Of a stretch of 64,000 bases of DNA, positions 61,631 through 64,000 are shown one piece after another. Numbering within the stretch: position 1 is the first letter of the stretch; each line of letters begins with the position of its first letter. The stretch is from assembly GCA_900103495.1 (NCBI GenBank), contig FMWZ01000016.1, positions 42,674 to 106,673 on the forward strand, written 5' to 3'. The position numbers and the translations under genes were made by a program. The notes under the pieces are model-generated. The model made no database searches and was not told where the DNA came from. It saw nothing but the letters and a program-made list of their open reading frames with translations. Source of the DNA: Lachnospiraceae bacterium G11 (GTDB lineage Bacteria > Bacillota > Clostridia > Lachnospirales > Lachnospiraceae).

Positions 61631-61648
61631 TTAGCCGTTTATGGCTAA
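61631..61648. promoter_or_regulatory. Palindrome between divergent DUF3137 and XRE genes
   Basis: TTAGCC-N6-GGCTAA, a perfect 6+6 dyad, with a further TTAGC 11 bases downstream. It is positioned between two divergent genes, one of which encodes an XRE regulator, so it may be that regulator's operator. Confidence 0.5.
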
Positions 61649-61702
61649 TACATATATTAGCAAATAACGGGTAATATTGCAATATGGGAGATGATAAAAA
61701 TA

Positions 61703-61909
61703 ATGATTTCATATGACCCATTGTGGAATACTTTAAAAGAAAAGGGAATTAGCCAATATCAGTTGATTACTTATTACCATGTAAGTGCAGGACAACTGTC
61801 ACGGCTTCGAAAGAACTGTCCAATTAGCACACATACCGTTGACGTATTGTGTGGTATATTAGATTGCTCAGTAGATCAGATAATGGAATACATTCCAGAC
61901 AACAAATAA
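61703..61909 (+). CDS. Small XRE-family helix-turn-helix regulator
   Basis: A 68-residue protein: MISYDPLWNTLKEKGISQYQLI, then the recognition helix region VSAGQLSRLRKNCPISTHTVDVLC and the tail ILDCSVDQIMEY. This is the standard short Cro/CI-like repressor of Firmicutes. The start at 61703 has GGAG 12 bases upstream, and an in-frame ATG at 61691 is possible. It is transcribed away from the DUF3137-lemA operon. Confidence 0.87.
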   Translation: MISYDPLWNTLKEKGISQYQLITYYHVSAGQLSRLRKNCPISTHTVDVLCGILDCSVDQIMEYIPDNK

Positions 61910-61910
61910 A

Positions 61911-61935
61911 GGCCATCGCATAAAACGCGATGGCC
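61911..61935. terminator. Hairpin terminator between XRE and Rpn genes
   Basis: A perfect 9-bp stem (GGCCATCGC/GCGATGGCC) with a 7-base loop just after the XRE stop; convergent genes lie on both sides. The T-run is weak. Confidence 0.7.
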
Positions 61936-61981
61936 TAATTCATTTGAAATGTGTTACCTTATTCCTATAATTCCATGTATA

Positions 61982-62827
61982 TTATATTGTTTGTCGCATC
62001 TCTTCCAAAAGCTCCTGCTGGAATTCAGGATCTTGTGTGGCTCGTCTTAAATCTTCTAATCTGTTATTATCGATAAGGAATGCAGAAAGCGCATTCAGTT
62101 CTTCGGTTGCCTCTTTGCGACCCTCTTTGCGACCCTCTTCTTCGCCTATCTTGCGGCCCTCATAAATTGCATCCTGGATAAAAAGTTCTGTCCTCATATA
62201 CTCGCCTCTCAATTCATTGTCCATACGTGCGACTCTAACAGCATCATCCAACTCTTCAGTAAGCTCGTCATCCGGCCTACCTGTGTTAATATAATTATAC
62301 AGCCTTTCTACATCCTTGGGCAAGGTCGATTTCTCACATGCCGTTGTGTTAAAAAACAGCTTCTGAGTTCCACTTCCAAGTTCCAGTCCCGGAACCTCAT
62401 CGCACATCTCTGTGAAGGCATAAAGCGGCAATCCTTTTCCAAATGGATCAAACGTACAGATAAAGATAATATTGCTATCCCCTAGCGATCTATACATTGC
62501 CTTCTCATTAAATGAACTCATATCAACAAGAGCCTGATAATATCTGCTTCTTTTAGGAAGGCATAATTCATCCAAGGACATGTTATTAAGATTTTGCATC
62601 TCTGCATCATACTGGGTGTTATTCTCCCTCTCCCTCGCAAAAATATCAAGCCTTATTGCCTTACCGTCCTTTGTCATCTTCACTGTCTTCTCATTTTCGG
62701 GAATTGTCAGTTCCCCAATTGGCCTTTGCAAAAGAGTTTCCAAAACCTTTTTACAGAGTTCTGGGTTTCTCATTACCGCTCCGAACATAAAATTGTCTGA
62801 GAACGATAATTCATCAAATGATTTCAT
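61982..62827 (-). CDS. Rpn family recombination-promoting nuclease / PD-(D/E)XK transposase-like protein
   Basis: A 281-residue protein of the Rpn/PDDEXK_2 family. N-terminal FMFGAVMRNPELCKKVLETLL and nuclease core IRLDIFARE and YDAEMQN (the D-xExQ site) are present. An acidic and then Arg/Glu/Lys repeat near residues 230-245 (EEEGRKEGRKEATEE) leads to a helical tail. Such proteins are DNA endonucleases or remnants of transposon-like elements and are often multi-copy in Lachnospiraceae. No terminal repeats were seen. Confidence 0.9.
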   Translation of the reverse strand: MKSFDELSFSDNFMFGAVMRNPELCKKVLETLLQRPIGELTIPENEKTVKMTKDGKAIRLDIFARERENNTQYDAEMQNLNNMSLDELCLPKRSRYYQALVDMSSFNEKAMYRSLGDSNIIFICTFDPFGKGLPLYAFTEMCDEVPGLELGSGTQKLFFNTTACEKSTLPKDVERLYNYINTGRPDDELTEELDDAVRVARMDNELRGEYMRTELFIQDAIYEGRKIGEEEGRKEGRKEATEELNALSAFLIDNNRLEDLRRATQDPEFQQELLEEMRQTI

Positions 62828-63032
62828 AATACATCCTTTCCGGGAGCACCCAATGCTCCCAATACACTATATTTATGTTTAAGCAGGGATTTCATTGGAA
62901 TACCGAGAAAGGCATCCTCAAGTGTGGCAGAAGCCACAGGAAATGTACTTGCGATTAGAATATCATAAGGAAATAAATAATGCCATTAAAAGAGGATAAA
63001 ACATTTCTAAATTTTTCATAAAATACAAATAA
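62828..63032. other. Gene-free stretch before the tRNA cluster terminator
   Basis: A 7-bp hairpin (GGGAGCA/TGCTCCC) lies at 62841-62860 just upstream of the Rpn ribosome binding site. The rest is A-rich with nothing recognisable. Confidence 0.4.
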
Positions 63033-63058
63033 AAAACCCAAGGTTTTCCTTGGGTTTT
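63033..63058 (-). terminator. Terminator of the rRNA-tRNA operon
   Basis: A perfect 11-bp stem (AAAACCCAAGG/CCTTGGGTTTT) with a 4-base loop and T-rich tail on the minus strand, just after tRNA-Leu. Confidence 0.92.
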
Positions 63059-63065
63059 AATTTGC

Positions 63066-63149
63066 TGCCGGCGACCGGAATCGAACCGGTACTGTATTGC
63101 TACAACGGGATTTTAAGTCCCGCGCGTCTGCCAGTTCCGCCACGCCGGC
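63066..63149 (-). tRNA. tRNA-Leu (anticodon TAA)
   Basis: A cloverleaf on the minus strand: acceptor GCCGGCG/CGCCGGC, anticodon arm CGGGA-CTTAAAA-TCCCG, with a long variable arm typical of leucine tRNA. Confidence 0.95.
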
Positions 63150-63176
63150 ATATTTAGTTTGATGGCTTTCGCCAAA

Positions 63177-63250
63177 CGACCCGGATGGGGTTCGAACCCA
63201 CGACCTCCGCCGTGACAGGGCGGCGCTCTAACCAGCTGAGCCACCAGGCC
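63177..63250 (-). tRNA. tRNA-Asp (anticodon GTC)
   Basis: A cloverleaf on the minus strand: acceptor GGCCTGG/CCGGGTC (with G-T pairs), anticodon arm CCGCC-CTGTCAC-GGCGG, discriminator G. Confidence 0.95.
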
Positions 63251-63308
63251 TCGTTATGAGCACTTAGTGACCGTATTGTGGTCACTTACGTGCAGTATTA
63301 AAAAATAG

Positions 63309-63382
63309 TGGACCTTCGGGGACTCGAACCCAGGACCGACCGGTTATGAGCCGGTTGCTCTAACCAGCTGAGCTAAAGGTCC
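63309..63382 (-). tRNA. tRNA-Met (anticodon CAT)
   Basis: A cloverleaf on the minus strand: acceptor GGACCTT/AAGGTCC, anticodon arm ACCGG-CTCATAA-CCGGT, discriminator A. The acceptor and anticodon stem look like elongator tRNA-Met of Clostridia; tRNA-Ile2 with modified C is the less likely alternative. It is not an initiator, since it lacks the G-C triplet in the anticodon stem. Confidence 0.88.
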
Positions 63383-63420
63383 ATAAAATAGGAATCTGGT
63401 AAAACTTCCTATAAAAAAAA

Positions 63421-63492
63421 TGACTCCGACGGGAATCGAACCCGTGTTACCGCCGTGAAAGGGCGATGTCTTAACCGCTTGACCACGGAGCC
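63421..63492 (-). tRNA. tRNA-Glu (anticodon TTC)
   Basis: A cloverleaf on the minus strand: acceptor GGCTCCG/CGGAGTC, anticodon arm TCGCC-CTTTCAC-GGCGG, discriminator A. Confidence 0.95.
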
Positions 63493-63528
63493 ATAATCAT
63501 TTTTAAAAAGTTATTATTCACTTTTTAG

Positions 63529-63601
63529 CTCCCCAAGTAGGACTCGAACCTACGACACTTCGGTTAACAGCCGAATGCTCTACCGACTGAGCTATTGAGG
63601 A
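63529..63601 (-). tRNA. tRNA-Asn (anticodon GTT)
   Basis: A cloverleaf on the minus strand: acceptor TCCTCAA/TTGGGGA, anticodon arm TTCGG-CTGTTAA-CCGAA, discriminator G. It is the first tRNA after the 23S gene. Confidence 0.95.
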
Positions 63602-63660
63602 ATATTTGTACCTTCAAAACCGATACCGAATCAATCTAAACCAATCTAAACAAACCTTAT

Positions 63661-64000
<340 letters not shown>

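Noticed and set aside
61982..62827. Insertion sequence
   Set aside because: The Rpn protein is transposase-like, but no terminal inverted repeats or target duplication were found around it.

Overview
The window looks like chromosome from a Gram-positive, low-to-mid GC anaerobe of the Clostridia, most likely Lachnospiraceae (Butyrivibrio-like). This rests on gene content: a GH94 phosphorylase, SipW/TasA-type secretion, class B sortase, BioY/BirA, CarD, a hydrogenase-like Fe-S sensor and strong AGGAGG ribosome binding sites. Almost every gene is on the minus strand, so operons read from high to low coordinates. No phage, transposase, integrase or CRISPR array was found.

Region 1 (1-15.6 kb) starts with a truncated GH94 disaccharide phosphorylase, then a cell-surface locus. 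The locus has four TasA/camelysin-like exported proteins, a SipW signal peptidase, a second SipW-type peptidase fused in one chain to a class B sortase, a 1609-residue double-VWA adhesin, two proteins with C-terminal anchor segments, an XRE-type regulator, and a BTAD (SARP-like) regulator whose C-terminus is a degenerate GGDEF domain. Three promoters here share one exact geometry: two heptamers close to GTGTGAC in direct repeat with 11-bp period, then 10 bp, then a -10 hexamer. This is the layout expected for SARP-type activation. I propose that the BTAD protein switches on the three surface transcripts.

Region 2 (15.6-41.6 kb) is mostly housekeeping. It holds an rsmF-like/epimerase/vanZ/AI-2E/ysxC operon, clpX-clpP-tig, a DJ-1 family gene, a CYTH gene, a lacI-glgP pair with a perfect 28-bp palindromic operator, and a bioY-DUF1284-birA operon with a BirA operator. 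Next come a polar amino-acid ABC transporter, a tRNA operon (Arg-His-Gln-Lys), a LanFEG-like ABC exporter divergent from a two-component system, and an rlmL-like/dead-amidase/rdgB/yfcE operon. Around 41.65-41.79 kb a promoter, two strong stem-loops and a terminator suggest an unannotated small RNA.

Region 3 (42-54.9 kb) has deoC and carD (the latter behind a hairpin that would bury its ribosome binding site), then a tightly packed six-gene signalling operon. In order of transcription the operon encodes a FIST sensor protein, an [FeFe]-hydrogenase-like sensor fused to degenerate GGDEF and EAL domains plus PAS, a soluble hybrid histidine kinase, a pseudo-receiver/receiver protein, a membrane hybrid kinase and a second pseudo-receiver/receiver protein. 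Upstream is a 590-bp non-coding stretch with 17-bp tandem repeats and nested inverted repeats.

Region 4 (55.4-64 kb) has a VanZ-RDD membrane protein, a 1028-residue membrane-anchored protein with a possible papain-like core, lemA and DUF3137 genes, a small XRE regulator and an Rpn-family nuclease. It ends with a tRNA cluster (Asn-Glu-Met-Asp-Leu in transcription order) directly after the 3' end of a 23S rRNA gene, with no 5S gene in between.
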